Of a stretch of 64,000 nt of DNA, positions 11,919 through 23,859 are shown in pieces. Within the stretch, counting starts at the first letter, position 1; each line of letters opens with the position of its first letter. Location of the stretch: NCBI GenBank assembly GCA_051453625.1, contig JBOZIK010000001.1, forward strand, positions 280,094,080 through 280,158,079, given 5' to 3'. This DNA comes from Welwitschia mirabilis. Taxonomy: Eukaryota > Gnetophyta > Gnetopsida > Welwitschiales. The translations under genes were made by a program, and so were the position numbers. The notes under the pieces were generated by a model that was not told the DNA's origin, did no database searches, and saw only the letters and a list, made by a program, of their open reading frames with translations.

Positions 11919-13416
11919 TATTTATGAGAATTTTTCTCTTGTAAATGAGGGATTAGTTTTAATTTCATGTGATGATAAATGTTTTGGTTGGTTTGATAGC
12001 GATTTTGCTAAGTTTAAATAGAATTTGGTGATTTGACTTAGTTTGACCTAGTTTTACTAGGCTTGATCAAGATTAACTATAGTTGACTAATATTGACTGA
12101 CTTCGATTGACTTTGTTTTGATACAATTTGTTTGTGTTTTACTAAATTTGACTATTTAAATAAGTTGGTGATTGATGTTACGAGGTTGTTGACTAGGTTT
12201 GATTAGGTTTGAATAGGTTTGATTAGGACTTAATAGTTTTTGGCTAAGTTTTTTTTCTATTTGGCTAAATCTTTAGCTGAGTTTTAACAGTTTGACTAGC
12301 AAAAATAAAAATCAAAGATCACTGTTTTTACAACATTTTAAAAATTTTTTAAAGAAAATTTTAGATTTTATTAAATAAAAGTTAAATTTTTTAAAAAATC
12401 ATACTAAATCACTTTTTCCCACTTATAAAAGAAATCAATTTTTTAAAATGAAGAAAAGGGGGGAAAATATTTGAAAGAGACTAAGAGGAATAATTGATTC
12501 AACTATTTTTTAAGGAATTACTTTAGTGAAGGATAAAATTATGTATCCTTTACAAAGAAAAATGAAGGCCATTAGCTTGTTTTAGATAATTAAAATTTCA
12601 AATCTAAGACATTAAATGTAACCAATTTTTAATGGAGATAATTTATTGAGTAGGTTTTCTATAAATTAATCATTATTTAAAAACATATCTGAAGAGGAAA
12701 CACATAGAAACCCTAAAAAAGCATTCATCACAAAGAAAATCCTTTAAAAATTAAATAGCCTTTAAAATCATAACATGTAAAAAGAAAGATCTAAATGCAG
12801 GCATGAGAGGGAACAAGGCCTTTAAAATAATCTAAGGATGAACATACCTGAAAACTAAATTTCTTATACAGCTAAGAAGACAATGTCTGTTTGGCTGTTT
12901 AATAGTGCTCTCTTTTGGTGCATCTGTCTTTGATCTCCTCTGTTGTGGTTTCTAAAAATTGCCCCTTATTCTCGTATTTGTTGTACTAATCCTTCTTTTT
13001 TAATATTCCTTCTATTTTTCACCATTGCTCTAGCATTTTTACCCCTTTAGTTTGAAGCACTATTACTCTTTTATCTTTGCTTCACTGGTGCTTCTCCTAT
13101 TTTCTCCACTTACCACCATGACCTATTGTGTGCTCTTGACTTTTGTCTCCTATTATCTATGCTTCTAAAATCATTGCTAGCTTTATGATCTTCCCCTGAA
13201 TGATTTCTCTCTGCTTTGTACTTTTGTTTTGTGATGTTCCTCTATCCTTGTGCTCACTTGCATCCCTTTTTACTTTTAATCTACTAGATTTATGTTTTTT
13301 CTTTGGTAATCTATTATGTGCTAGGTTACTATGTTGTTCTTCTCTAATTCTGTGCTAATTACATTAGTTTAGTTACTTGCTATCTTCATTGCTTTAGGGT
13401 GTGCACTGCTGTTATA
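11919..13416 (-). repeat. 3' LTR of element X
   Basis: Direct repeat of 33797-35312. Shared landmarks in order: GATTAGTT, GATTTGGTT-like, a long run of TTGACTA-like words (about 12040-12200), AATTTTAGATTTTA, AAAACATAT..GAAGAGGA, AAATGCAGGCA/AAATGTAGGCA, TTTTTCACCATTGCTCTAGCATT, GCTTCTCCTATTTTCTC and GGTGTGCAC. In element orientation it begins TATAAC and ends AAATA, so both ends are TA instead of the usual TG..CA. It directly follows the polypurine tract. Confidence 0.85.
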
Positions 13417-13429
13417 GTTTCCTCTTTTT
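13417..13429 (-). other. Polypurine tract of element X
   Basis: On the minus strand AAAAAGAGGAAAC directly precedes the 3' LTR start TATAAC. It is the expected primer site for plus-strand DNA synthesis and fixes the LTR boundary. Confidence 0.75.
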
Positions 13430-13528
13430 GATGTGGAAATGAGTGGAATAAAACTCCACATTAAAACAACATTTGGACACATGCCTTTTTTTTCTTCCTT
13501 TTTTAAACCTCCCCCTTAATCTTTTTCT

Positions 13529-13530
<2 letters not shown>

Positions 13531-13590
<60 letters not shown>

Positions 13591-13609
13591 CCTCCCCCCC
13601 TCTCTCTCT
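13531..13609. repeat. (CT)n microsatellite
   Basis: About 38 CT units followed by a C-rich interruption and more CT. It lies about 155 bases before the 805-N gap, and (CT)n also appears on the right side of the 156-N gap (16047-16068). Confidence 0.9.
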
Positions 13610-13765
13610 TTTATAATAACATAAGTAATATAAGATGATAAGATGTAAAGGAAAGTAAAGTAGAGATGGGAAAAGAGAAGGATAACTGACATCTGATTAT
13701 AAGTATGAAAATAAAATAGGAAGTATTAGGATATAGGAGAGTTGTAAATAAAGTAAAGGGAAACA

Positions 13766-14570
13766 NNNNNNNNNNNNNNNNNNNNNNNNNNNNNNNNNNN
13801 NNNNNNNNNNNNNNNNNNNNNNNNNNNNNNNNNNNNNNNNNNNNNNNNNNNNNNNNNNNNNNNNNNNNNNNNNNNNNNNNNNNNNNNNNNNNNNNNNNNN
13901 NNNNNNNNNNNNNNNNNNNNNNNNNNNNNNNNNNNNNNNNNNNNNNNNNNNNNNNNNNNNNNNNNNNNNNNNNNNNNNNNNNNNNNNNNNNNNNNNNNNN
14001 NNNNNNNNNNNNNNNNNNNNNNNNNNNNNNNNNNNNNNNNNNNNNNNNNNNNNNNNNNNNNNNNNNNNNNNNNNNNNNNNNNNNNNNNNNNNNNNNNNNN
14101 NNNNNNNNNNNNNNNNNNNNNNNNNNNNNNNNNNNNNNNNNNNNNNNNNNNNNNNNNNNNNNNNNNNNNNNNNNNNNNNNNNNNNNNNNNNNNNNNNNNN
14201 NNNNNNNNNNNNNNNNNNNNNNNNNNNNNNNNNNNNNNNNNNNNNNNNNNNNNNNNNNNNNNNNNNNNNNNNNNNNNNNNNNNNNNNNNNNNNNNNNNNN
14301 NNNNNNNNNNNNNNNNNNNNNNNNNNNNNNNNNNNNNNNNNNNNNNNNNNNNNNNNNNNNNNNNNNNNNNNNNNNNNNNNNNNNNNNNNNNNNNNNNNNN
14401 NNNNNNNNNNNNNNNNNNNNNNNNNNNNNNNNNNNNNNNNNNNNNNNNNNNNNNNNNNNNNNNNNNNNNNNNNNNNNNNNNNNNNNNNNNNNNNNNNNNN
14501 NNNNNNNNNNNNNNNNNNNNNNNNNNNNNNNNNNNNNNNNNNNNNNNNNNNNNNNNNNNNNNNNNNNNNN
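13766..14570. other. Assembly gap (805 N)
   Basis: Run of N. Anything read across it has no meaning. Confidence 1.
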
Positions 14571-15020
14571 TCAAAATATAACAAGCTAACTAAGAAGTGG
14601 CATTAGTCTTAAGCAAGTAGGATTAAATGAAATAATTACTGGTAATTAACCATGAATACCAAGAAAATATTAGGTAAAAATGGACAAATAGGGCGTGAAG
14701 AAGATTAATTTCTACACCTCTAAATGCCAACCTAGCAAAATTTATTGGTATGGATCATAATATTATTTGATATTATTAACGCATGGTTCGATGCTAAATA
14801 ACATAGAGTATTATGTAATAAGAGTAGTGATTATGACAATGCCTATGGNNNNNNNNNNCATAATATTTAAACTATAACTCAATTCAATTGTACACTATGA
14901 TAACAAGTGAGAACTTACTAACTTACTATCCAATGACTAATATGTTCAAAATTCTTGTGAAGTCATAGATTTAAAGTCATGGAAAAATCAATCCAATGCG
15001 GTGTTTATAGAACATCATCC

Positions 15021-15186
15021 ATCATGATAAGGGGAGTGAAATCACTACCACGAGTGTAAGAATCTGTAAGCTAAAGTTAGATTGTAACTAACTGATACCT
15101 TGGTGGAGTTTCCATAGCTATTATATCACAGTGCCAAAGGCCACTCTCAGGAATATTTACCCTAGTGCAGTTGTGAAAGAACATTA
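15021..15186. repeat. Segment shared with element Y (copy 1)
   Basis: Same orientation and order of blocks as 23361-23515: GGGGAGTG, CACTA, GAGT(G/A)TAAG-like, a GTGGAGTTTCCA block, CTATTATATC/CTACTATATC, then GCCAAAGGCCACTCTCAGG / GCTAAAGGCCACTTTCAGG and AATATTTA. It does not translate into anything I recognise. Confidence 0.6.
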
Positions 15187-15820
15187 TAATTTTTCTCTTT
15201 TTTCCTTTCTCTTTTATTTTTTTATGACTAATTTACTTGGATTCTTTTTTTTTTAACATTGATTAACCATTGGGATGATAAATTATAAAGCTCATAGGTA
15301 AATATAAGCATTAGATTTAATATAATTAATGCTAATTTAGAGTAAATTAAGAAATTAAAGATCATAAACATGGTAATGTCTTAATACTAGATGAAATTCA
15401 ATCTTACCACTGTAAATGTCCAAAATTAGAAAATAACTTTGATAAAAATTCAAATGTAATTTAACACAGAATTTAATGAATGAATGATCAAATAAAGAAA
15501 TAACCTTAATCAAGAAATCATGCTAAGAAGTTATTTAGCTAAAGATGAAGGGAGGATGCATTTCTTAATCAAGATAATCTTCCTACTCAAATACTTCTGT
15601 CATGCCAAGAGCATATCGACCATCAACCAATATAGTCTCAATTATTGTACATTGATTCTAAGTTTTTTATAGCATCTAAATTAAGAACCTTAATGAAGGC
15701 ATTTAAAATGCACTTTTTTGTAAGAGAAAAGACTTAGCCACTTAGAAGTTAACTCATTATAAAAAGGTATTCAAAGGTTATGCAATAAAAGGAAGTAGAT
15801 ATTTCTATCTCTCTCTATTT

Positions 15821-15821
<1 letters not shown>

Positions 15822-15878
<57 letters not shown>

Positions 15879-15890
15879 CACACACACTCA
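15822..15890. repeat. (CA)n microsatellite next to a gap
   Basis: About 27 CA units, a TA interruption, then more CA up to the N run at 15891. On the far side of the gap (16047) the sequence is (CT)n followed by short CA runs, so the gap probably lies inside a compound CA/CT microsatellite. Confidence 0.9.
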
Positions 15891-16740
15891 NNNNNNNNNN
15901 NNNNNNNNNNNNNNNNNNNNNNNNNNNNNNNNNNNNNNNNNNNNNNNNNNNNNNNNNNNNNNNNNNNNNNNNNNNNNNNNNNNNNNNNNNNNNNNNNNNN
16001 NNNNNNNNNNNNNNNNNNNNNNNNNNNNNNNNNNNNNNNNNNNNNNTCTCTCTCTCTCTCTCTCTCTTTCTCACACACACTTTCACACACACATAGAAAA
16101 CAAGATAAAAATAAGAGCTATAGGAAATGTGACATGGGTATGGCCAATAAGATGACATGGCTGGTATGAGTAAAATGAAGTAAATAAGGTAATGATAATG
16201 GATGGAAAATGTGATAAGATGCATGATAGAAGAAACATATACCCACTAAAGTCTGATGGGATGATGATGGTAATATATAAGTAAGTAAAATAAGAAGTCT
16301 AGTGGAAGGGTATGAATCATGATCAAGAAAGGATTAGGTGTGTCATAGCGTGGATTAATGTGGTATATGTCATCGTCATCATCATTATCTTTCATAAGTA
16401 GAGCATTATGGAGTGGAATATTAATCATAGCAAAGTCTAACATGTAGCCTTATTTACGATGTGCTCAAAGGTAAGTAGAATGTACCCTTTGAAAGAAAGA
16501 AAAAAAGAATGGAAAAATATCATCAGCCATAGTCTAGTCTTCAAATATGAAAACCAGGATCTGGAATTTGCAAAATACATGAAAAAGGTTAATGTTATCC
16601 TACACAAAAAATGATGTATATATATAATGAGAAAGCATGCAAACTAGGTAACGAAAATGTAGAAATAACTACATCACAACATGAAACAAAAATAACATGT
16701 GTTTTAAACTTTATTTCAGTGCTAATAAGGTTAAAGATAT

Positions 16741-17900
16741 AGGGAATTTATTGGTTTACTTTCTTTAACACCATTAAAATCTTTAGTTTGTATGTTTTCT
16801 TATCAAATTTCTACCAAATAATAAATGGTCTTAACCAATTTGGTGAAAACTTTAAAGTATTTTTGTTAAGTTTTCTTTTAAAACTAAGTTTTCTACATCA
16901 TAAGATCTCATATTTACATGATTTTTGTGTGCATTACTGATTCGCTTCTAGTAGAGCTGGGTTTTTTGTAAGGCTTTTACTCACTTTTAATCTAAAGTCA
17001 TGCAACTCATATTTCCTTCATATCAGATAACTCTATATCTTTAACTAGTGTTTTTAGTGTGAGAATCTAAATATTAAGTGGGTAAAACTACTTTAGTATC
17101 ATGGACTGGTTGAAATGGTGTTGTCCCTAAATGGTAGTAGTTTTTACTATAGTACGAGAAACTTATGATACTAAAGGTAGTTTCTCATGTCATGACTTTG
17201 TATTCTTTGTAAGAACTTATTGAGGTAATTGATAATTACTTATTTGTGATTTTGAATTATTCATTTTTTTGAGGATAATGTGGTATTGAAAAGGAATGCT
17301 TTTGCATGAATTTACTCAAGAAATTCCTTAATTCTAATTATTTCAGCTATTGATCATTATCAGTAATAATGAAATAAGGTGTGTCAAATCTGACAATGAT
17401 ATGATTAAGGATGAAATTTTGAATTCATCTTAATGTTATTTGCTATAATTAGATTGCTCCAACCCATTTAAAAAAATATTCTGTCATGGTAAGTATGAAC
17501 ACATGTTATCCTAATGAGATAGGTGTAATAGAACTAATTAAATCCATACCCCACCTTCTAAAAGCTCAAATTGAATCGAAAAAAAATCTTAGTAAGCGAT
17601 TGATGTATTCTTGGTGAAAATATCTGATAGGTTTGGCATGTTCTCACCATTTTGAAATGGTCATCATTCATTATTTTCTAGAAATAGCCAGACTGTATCA
17701 CATGACCCAATAGTGATCTTGCCCTCTGGTGAGGCCTACATAGTCTAGCATGGATTTCTTTTAAGACATGTATAGCTTTGCTTAACTTTAGATATCTAAA
17801 TAGGAAACCTTCCTTTAACTTCTTATATAATTAATCTTAAATTAGAGTGGAGTGCGTTGCTTGATTCCTGAAGTTTTGCTTCTATAATGAAAAGAGACTT
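16741..17900 (-). pseudogene. Ty3/gypsy integrase of element X
   Basis: Minus strand. A decayed zinc-finger region (C-x2-C in TCQTYQ, usual CHKCQ) lies at about 17660-17610. The start of the catalytic core follows near 17560-17480, where the usual W-x-x-D-x-I-G-P block is barely readable. A block like I-I-[ST]-D-N lies near 17365-17345 and retains the second catalytic Asp. The Glu region is not clear. Integrase would insert the cDNA; this copy cannot function. Confidence 0.65.
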
Positions 17901-17999
17901 TTGGGTATGTTTTGATAAGAGAGGTAATTCACTAAAGTGTTGTAACAATCATCATTTAATTTAGGATCCTTTATCAATTTACTTATTTCATCTTGTAAT

Positions 18000-18560
18000 A
18001 GCTCTAAATAAGCAGTCATCTAATGTTGATCAAGAAAATCTTAACTAACGTCCATGCATGTGATGTACTTTTTAAGGGATGGATTTCTAAAATACATTTG
18101 TGCAAGTTTGCAAGGCAATATATGAATTATTTTTTATTTCTAAGAATAGCTAGGATTTTACATGCCTTAAATAATATAAAAAGCTTTCTTACTTTTTTGA
18201 GGTATGCACCTAGAATTCCTGATATAGCTTTGTCTTTGGCTAAGACTTGGTTGATGATTAGTTGCAATTCACCAAAAATGCATAATTTCTTAAAACCTAC
18301 TTGAATGACTAGAATTATTTCTCTTGTTAAAGCCTCTTATTTAATAGTGTTATTTCTACAATGAAAATTTAGCTTAAAAGAGAACGGTGAGCTAGTTTTG
18401 TTGTTGAGGAAGAAGACTACTCCTGCAAATCCATCATTTTGATTGGATGTACCATCAAAAAACATCAATGCATTCCAATTCTTTTTCATTTTAATAACAT
18501 GAATTTCTTCATCATTTAATTGTTTAGATTTACCTAAGGTTTTACATGTAGCCTATGTTG
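18000..18560 (-). pseudogene. Archaeal-type RNase H of element X
   Basis: Minus strand. The domain begins near 18470 with FFDGTSNQ (usual L-x-[FV]-DGS-x-x-x), followed by GFAGVV, PFSFKL, NNTIK-x-EAL (usual NN-x-AEYEAL with the Tyr codon or Glu lost) and a block like GD-S-Q-L-I-[VI]-NQ (GELQLIINQV). The catalytic Asp, Glu and Asp positions can be located; the third is Glu in place of Asp. A second, archaeal-type RNase H after the normal one is the hallmark of Tat elements and is the main reason for that assignment. Confidence 0.75.
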
Positions 18561-18599
18561 GTAAATCTACCATTTGTTTGGCTATGCACTTTCCCTTGA

Positions 18600-19860
18600 C
18601 TAATTTTTGAGCTTGGAATTCTAAGTTGAATTTAGTAAGAATTAATGCTACTTTGTTAAATGTATGCTACCAATAGAGTATTCAACTAGGTATTTGAGTA
18701 AATTCTACATATTAATCATAATTATTTTATTTATCATCATATAATGATGAAACTTTTGTAAAGTAAAAACTAAACTCAAACATGCCTTTTCTGCTTTAGT
18801 GTAATTTTTTTTAAATTAATGTACTATTCTATTAATGTAATAAATTGGGTGATCTCAATGTAATTTATCATGTTGAAAGGTCATTGCACTAGTTGATGAT
18901 GACGTATATGTTAAGTAAAGGTAGAATGATTAATTAGACTTAAGTGGACTTAAAATAGGGATAGATGTTAAATATTCCTTAATTCTTGACAATTTTGGTA
19001 CCACTTAAATTGGTCGTCTTGAGTAAATGCATAAATGGTTCACATCAATATATCAAAGTTAAAATGGACTAATGAATTACTTAAAATCTACCTTGGAGAC
19101 TACATAATTGTTTTAAGTTACATGGTGATGGCATATCAGTAATTACCTTGATCTTGTCAGCATAAATTTTTATGCTTTGTTTTGATATCATGAATCCTAA
19201 GAGTTTCTCTGATGGCATACTAAATACATTTTTCTTTTGATTTATACATATACTATACCATCTTGCTTGCATAAAGAGTTAATTTAAGTCATTAGGATTA
19301 TCAGTGATTATCTTTGACTTGACTACAACATCATCGACATAGTCTTCCACATTATAGTGGATCATGTTGTAAAAGATGTGTGTCACTGCCTACTGGGAGA
19401 TAGTACTAGCATTTTCTAATCTAAAAGGAATCATGACATAATATAAAATACTCCATAACATTATAAAGTTATTTTATGTTGATCTGTAGGATTGATAAAT
19501 ATCTGATTATAACTTGAGTAATCATCCATGAATAATAAGAAGTTACAACCAGTAGTTTTATCTATGAGGATGTTGATGGTTGGTAAAGGCTAGTCATTCT
19601 TTAAGGTAACCTTGTTTAAATCATAATAATTGATAGAAATACTAATTTGACCATTCTTATTTGGAACGACCACCATATTTAACAGTCAATTTGAATAGTT
19701 TACTAGTCAAATAAAATGAGTAGTTAAGAGATGCTCTAGATCTTATTTTACTACTAATGCAAGGTAAGGATTTAGCTTTCTAACCTTCTACCTCACTGGG
19801 ATTAATTTTGTACTTAGAATGATGTTATGCATAACTATTGATTTGTTGACTCCTAAAATA
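18600..19860 (-). pseudogene. Ty3/gypsy reverse transcriptase and first RNase H of X
   Basis: Minus strand. RT blocks in order: NMVVVPNKNG near 19680, LPTINILID near 19595, FMDDYSSYNQI near 19540 (usual FMDAYSGYNQI), and the catalytic YVDD at 19330-19341 in a context VEDYVDDVVVKSK. After that LGFMISKQ and a LKQLCSLQGRF segment (to 19081) match the end of the RT thumb region. The first RNase H follows down to about 18600 (LKQKRHV region) but is badly decayed. The YVDD box is fully intact at the codon level. Confidence 0.85.
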
Positions 19861-20666
19861 TATTTGTAATTCAAGCAAAGATGTCCTTATTAGAAGATAG
19901 CATATTTTCAAGCTTAGATTTGGTCTGTTGTGGTAGTTATTCATTAATTTTAAGATATTTTTCTCTACTAATGGGTTTATGAGGAATTCATATATTGTGA
20001 CATCCTATTGTTTTTCTAAAGATGACTTTATCTTTTATGACTTTATTATTTCATATGCCTTGTTGTTTTCACTAGGAAATCACTATAATTAAAATCAATA
20101 AGGCTGAGATCAACATACCTTTTAATAGGTTGACCATGAAGGGTGAAATGTAGGGGTGTGTTTAATCCACTCCTCATTTTGATATCTTACAATCCAAGGA
20201 ATTAACATAAGAATAATAATGAGGAGTGAGCCAAACTAAAACACTAAAAAACATGTTAAGATACTTTGGTTGAAAGACTTAAAAAATAAAAATGTAAACT
20301 ATTTAGAATAGACTTTGCTCTTCTTTTCTTTTTGAGAAAAATTTGAAACATTACACTTTGATAGTATACATGAGTAGTGTGATGGGCTGAGGCTTTTGCT
20401 TAACTATTGAGACTTTGCTCAGCTATATGAACTCATTTTGTATGAGGTACTTTAACCATTGAGAACTTTTTCCTTTGCCTTTGAACTAGATGAGTGAACT
20501 AACAATTTTTTTAATCTCTATTTTTTATTTTGTCTTTTTTTTTGTTTTGTTTTTTGTGCTATGTGTTTTTTCTTTTGCTTATGTACATGTTTTGCTTTTG
20601 TGTTTTTATTTGTTTTGGTTTCTTGTTGTTTTGAGTTTTTCTTCTTCTTTTTGATTTAAATAAGGG
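19861..20666. other. Linker of X upstream of RT, left of the Y insertion
   Basis: Minus-strand remains of a coding stretch reach to about 20160. From 20160 to 20666 there is no coding signal; the last 200 bases are T-rich on the plus strand. A perfect 11-base inverted pair CACTCCTCATT / AATGAGGAGTG lies at 20168-20178 and 20218-20228. The last five bases AAGGG (20662-20666) are the probable target duplication of Y. Confidence 0.5.
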
Positions 20667-21923
20667 TGTTGTAATGTTAATTAATGCAATTCTAAAGTCC
20701 TTTAGGTAAACCTGTAAATCAAATTACTTGCAGAAAAACACAAGCTAGTATACACGAGAGTTAACCCAAATGCCATAATTCTAATGAAGTCATTAGGATT
20801 AGGGTTAGAGAATTGATTTTATAAAGTACTTTTATTCCTTTATTTTTTAATCAATGAAAGCAAATAATAATTCAAAATGCAATGCAAGATAAATGGATAT
20901 GAAATGTATGGATAACATGTAATGGATTCTATTGGATCCTAATCCTGCTGTCACAAGAACTAGATCTCTATAATTCAANNNNNNNNNNTTAATTAGAAAT
21001 GGTTCTTTACTTATTTCTAACCAACATGAATTATGAGATAAGCTAAATAGAATGTGGAAAATGTAATATGGAATTAGAATGAAATAACATTGTAAAACTA
21101 AACTAACTAAGTCAACCTTAACAAAGGTACCACTTGTGATCTAAATAAATTATAGAATTGTCACTAGAACTATAACCAACTTAAATCATAAGGGACATAA
21201 ATAGAATTATAGAAAAAGAGAATTTGAATTAATCATAAAATTTTTACATCCACTTACAACAAAGTCGCAGCTTCTCAATGGAGGATTCTTAGCCCAACAC
21301 TAAGGGTAACTTCTCTCTGTAACTATTGGATGGACCTCTTATCCTTTAGTCTTCCATCACAAGAGTCTTGGATACAAAAAGATGAAAATAAAAGTGAAGG
21401 AAAGGAAGGGTATTTACAATTTTACAATGAAGTTCTAGAAGCTTAACCTTATAAGTTGGATAAGAAAGCTTATCAACCTAAATGGTTACATAACCCCATT
21501 ACAAAGATAATTTCTTTCTGTCATAGAAAATAACTCTCATCCTGACTATTATGGGGATGATAGATGGGATGTCACTCTACATCAAAAGGTACTATATAAG
21601 CTTCAGGTCCCACTGTCAACACCCTAACTTCTATCCATGTTAGTAGTATTGTCGTCCTACCTGTCATGGGGATGACAGAGGAGACGATAGGGCTCCTCAT
21701 CTTTAATCTCAAAGATAAATCAGTCTTCTATATAGTACATTTTTCTTTTAAAGAATGAAGTGTCAAAATAATCCTGAGAAGACTCCAAATATGCTAAGAA
21801 TCTCATGTTTCAATGATCATCTTGTTTGTTTTTTATAATCAGTAGTATTGCATTCAAACTAGTATAAAAGTCCTACAAAATCACTCAAAACACACCATAA
21901 AATTCCTACAAATTGGCATTACA
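20667..21923 (-). repeat. 3' LTR of element Y
   Basis: Direct repeat of 29692-30940, about 80-85% identical by eye. Shared landmarks: AAGTCCTTTAGGTAAACCTG, GGATTCTATTGGATCCTAATCC, TTACATCCACTTA, GAAGTTCTAGAA, TTACAAAGATAATTTCTTTCT, CCTCATCTTTAATCT and ATTCCTACAAATTGGCATTA. It contains a 10-N gap (20979-20988) and two GTCATCC...GGATGAC hairpin motifs. Confidence 0.9.
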
Positions 21924-23859
21924 AAATAGCCTCCTACTTAGCCTTGTCAATCTCTGATAAAGTGAGTGATCAACTAATTAATCATGCAGGAATAGATATC
22001 AAAAACTAATTAATTGATAAGCATACTAAATATTCATAAGCCTTCTACTTAAATACATCGTCATAGAATGAATGAGTATCACAAAAACCATAAAATGTAA
22101 CAATGATAGCTCAGAACATGATAATGTGTATGCATAATATGAGACAGATATATTGGATTAATGTGATAAACTCAAGTAGTGCTAATCTCAAAAGAATGAT
22201 GCATCTTAGTTTATTAGTATAATCAACAAAGGCAAAGTACAAAAGTACATATACCATTATTTTTCCTTTAGATGATCTAAATCATAGCTATAAGAAGGAT
22301 CTGTGAGTGTGCTACTTATGCTCCTAAAAGGAAAAGTCCATGAATTTTATTTAAGTAACAAGAAATCTCACCTAAATAATTCATGTATTGTGAAAGCTCA
22401 TACATGATCCTTTTAATTTTTAAAACTTTTTCTCAAAACTATAGAAGAATGATCAAAAAGATGTCCTGCTCCCCCTCCCCCAATAGGTGAAGCAAGTCGT
22501 CTTAGATTGCATAGAAGGAAAAGGATGAGTGTCATCCCAGATGTCATGGGGATGATAGACATAGGCTGACAGTGATCAAAAAAATTGTTTTGAAAAGAGA
22601 GGAATAACCAAAAAAAGCCTAAAAACAAACAAGCACATGAAAAGCAACAGAAAAAGTTGAAAGAAGGTAGAAAGTAAAAAAATTATTTTGAAAAACATGA
22701 AATATTAAAAAAAATTATGGAAAAGTATAAAATGCACTAAGTAGATAGAAGTAATGCTCAAAAACTCCTAAAATATTCCTAGCTCATGGAAAAAGAAGAA
22801 CTAGAACCCATCAGATCATGGTAACCTGTCAAAAAGAGAATAATAATCCTATATAAAAATTATGAAAAAACATTAAGAAGAGATTACAAAAGGATTAAAC
22901 CCATAATATTATGTTGAAAAATATGGGGAAATAACTTTGAAAGATCCAATAAAATAGCTAAAGAAAAACAAAATAAAAATGAACAACAAGGAACATAAAT
23001 AAGATTACTTACTTACCATAAATTCTAACCTAACAAATTCCCTTGGTAACAATTATGAAATCACTTAATGAAAGATGCATGATAATATGTAAAAACCTCA
23101 TAAAATACCACTCAAATAGGTAATGATTATGATAATGTCAAGTATGTTTAATGTTATTAAACAATGAATTATAAGATAAAAAACTATTAAAATAGGAACT
23201 TATAAGCTATCATCTTAAAATAACACTAGAATCTAAAAAAGTAAGTGATCATATGGAAGTACTATAAACAATTAAATAAAATATGTCTAGAAAACAAGCA
23301 ATGCCTCTGATAATAAAAAGGACATTACTAATCTCGTAGCCTTTAAGTATAATTTAATTCTACTATGATGAGGGGAGTGCAACCACTATCAAAGGAGTAA
23401 GGACCTATGCAACATGGCCAACAGATCCTCAAGTGGAGTTTCCAGAGCTACTATATCGCACTGCTAAAGGCCACTTTCAGGAATATTTATCTTGGTGTGC
23501 TTACGATAAGACATCATGGGAATCATGTTTAGTGATATTCCACATGACCAAGTACTCATAAGGATAAAAGTAAAGTAATAAGACGAGTAAAAAGTAATAA
23601 CATACAAAAATAACTAATTACTCATACCATTGAAAGAGAACAAAAGAACTAAGGCATCTTTCTTTAAAATGAAGTTCATAGACATATGAATATCTGAAGA
23701 TTAGATGAAGCCAATATTATCATTTAAAATACCCAAGTAAAATATTACTAATCATAAGTCAAGTTTAAGATATTAAAATAATAACATGATGTTAACCTAA
23801 GGAATGATTTAAGAAATAATTTAGATAATGGCAAGAGAAAGATCCTCCTCATTAAGAGG
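21924..23859. other. 3' non-coding region of Y
   Basis: No coding signal. Contains a purine-rich tract on the minus strand at 21929-21939 next to the LTR, a hairpin motif at 22531-22560, and the 23361-23515 segment shared with element X. A-rich stretches are common at 22650-23050. Confidence 0.5.
23361..23515. repeat. Segment shared with element X (copy 2)
   Basis: See 15021-15186. The best conserved part is 23432-23492, covering GTGGAGTTTCCA, CTACTATATC and AAAGGCCACTTTCAGG. Confidence 0.6.

Larger units (their letters stand above)
13430..16740. other. Non-coding 3' region of X with gaps and microsatellites
   Basis: No coding signal is clear between the integrase and the polypurine tract. 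The stretch holds two long N gaps (13766-14570 and 15891-16046), a 10-N gap (14849-14858), a (CT)n tract and a (CA)n tract. A segment at 15021-15186 is shared with element Y (23361-23515). Long 3' non-coding regions are normal for Tat elements. Confidence 0.5.

Noticed and set aside
13697-14584. Long open frames across the N gap
   Set aside because: Made of undefined residues; the same holds for frames over 15891-16046, 36814-37414 and 62427-63190.
18023-18304. 93-codon plus-strand frame
   Set aside because: Antisense to the second RNase H of element X, which gives a better domain match on the minus strand.
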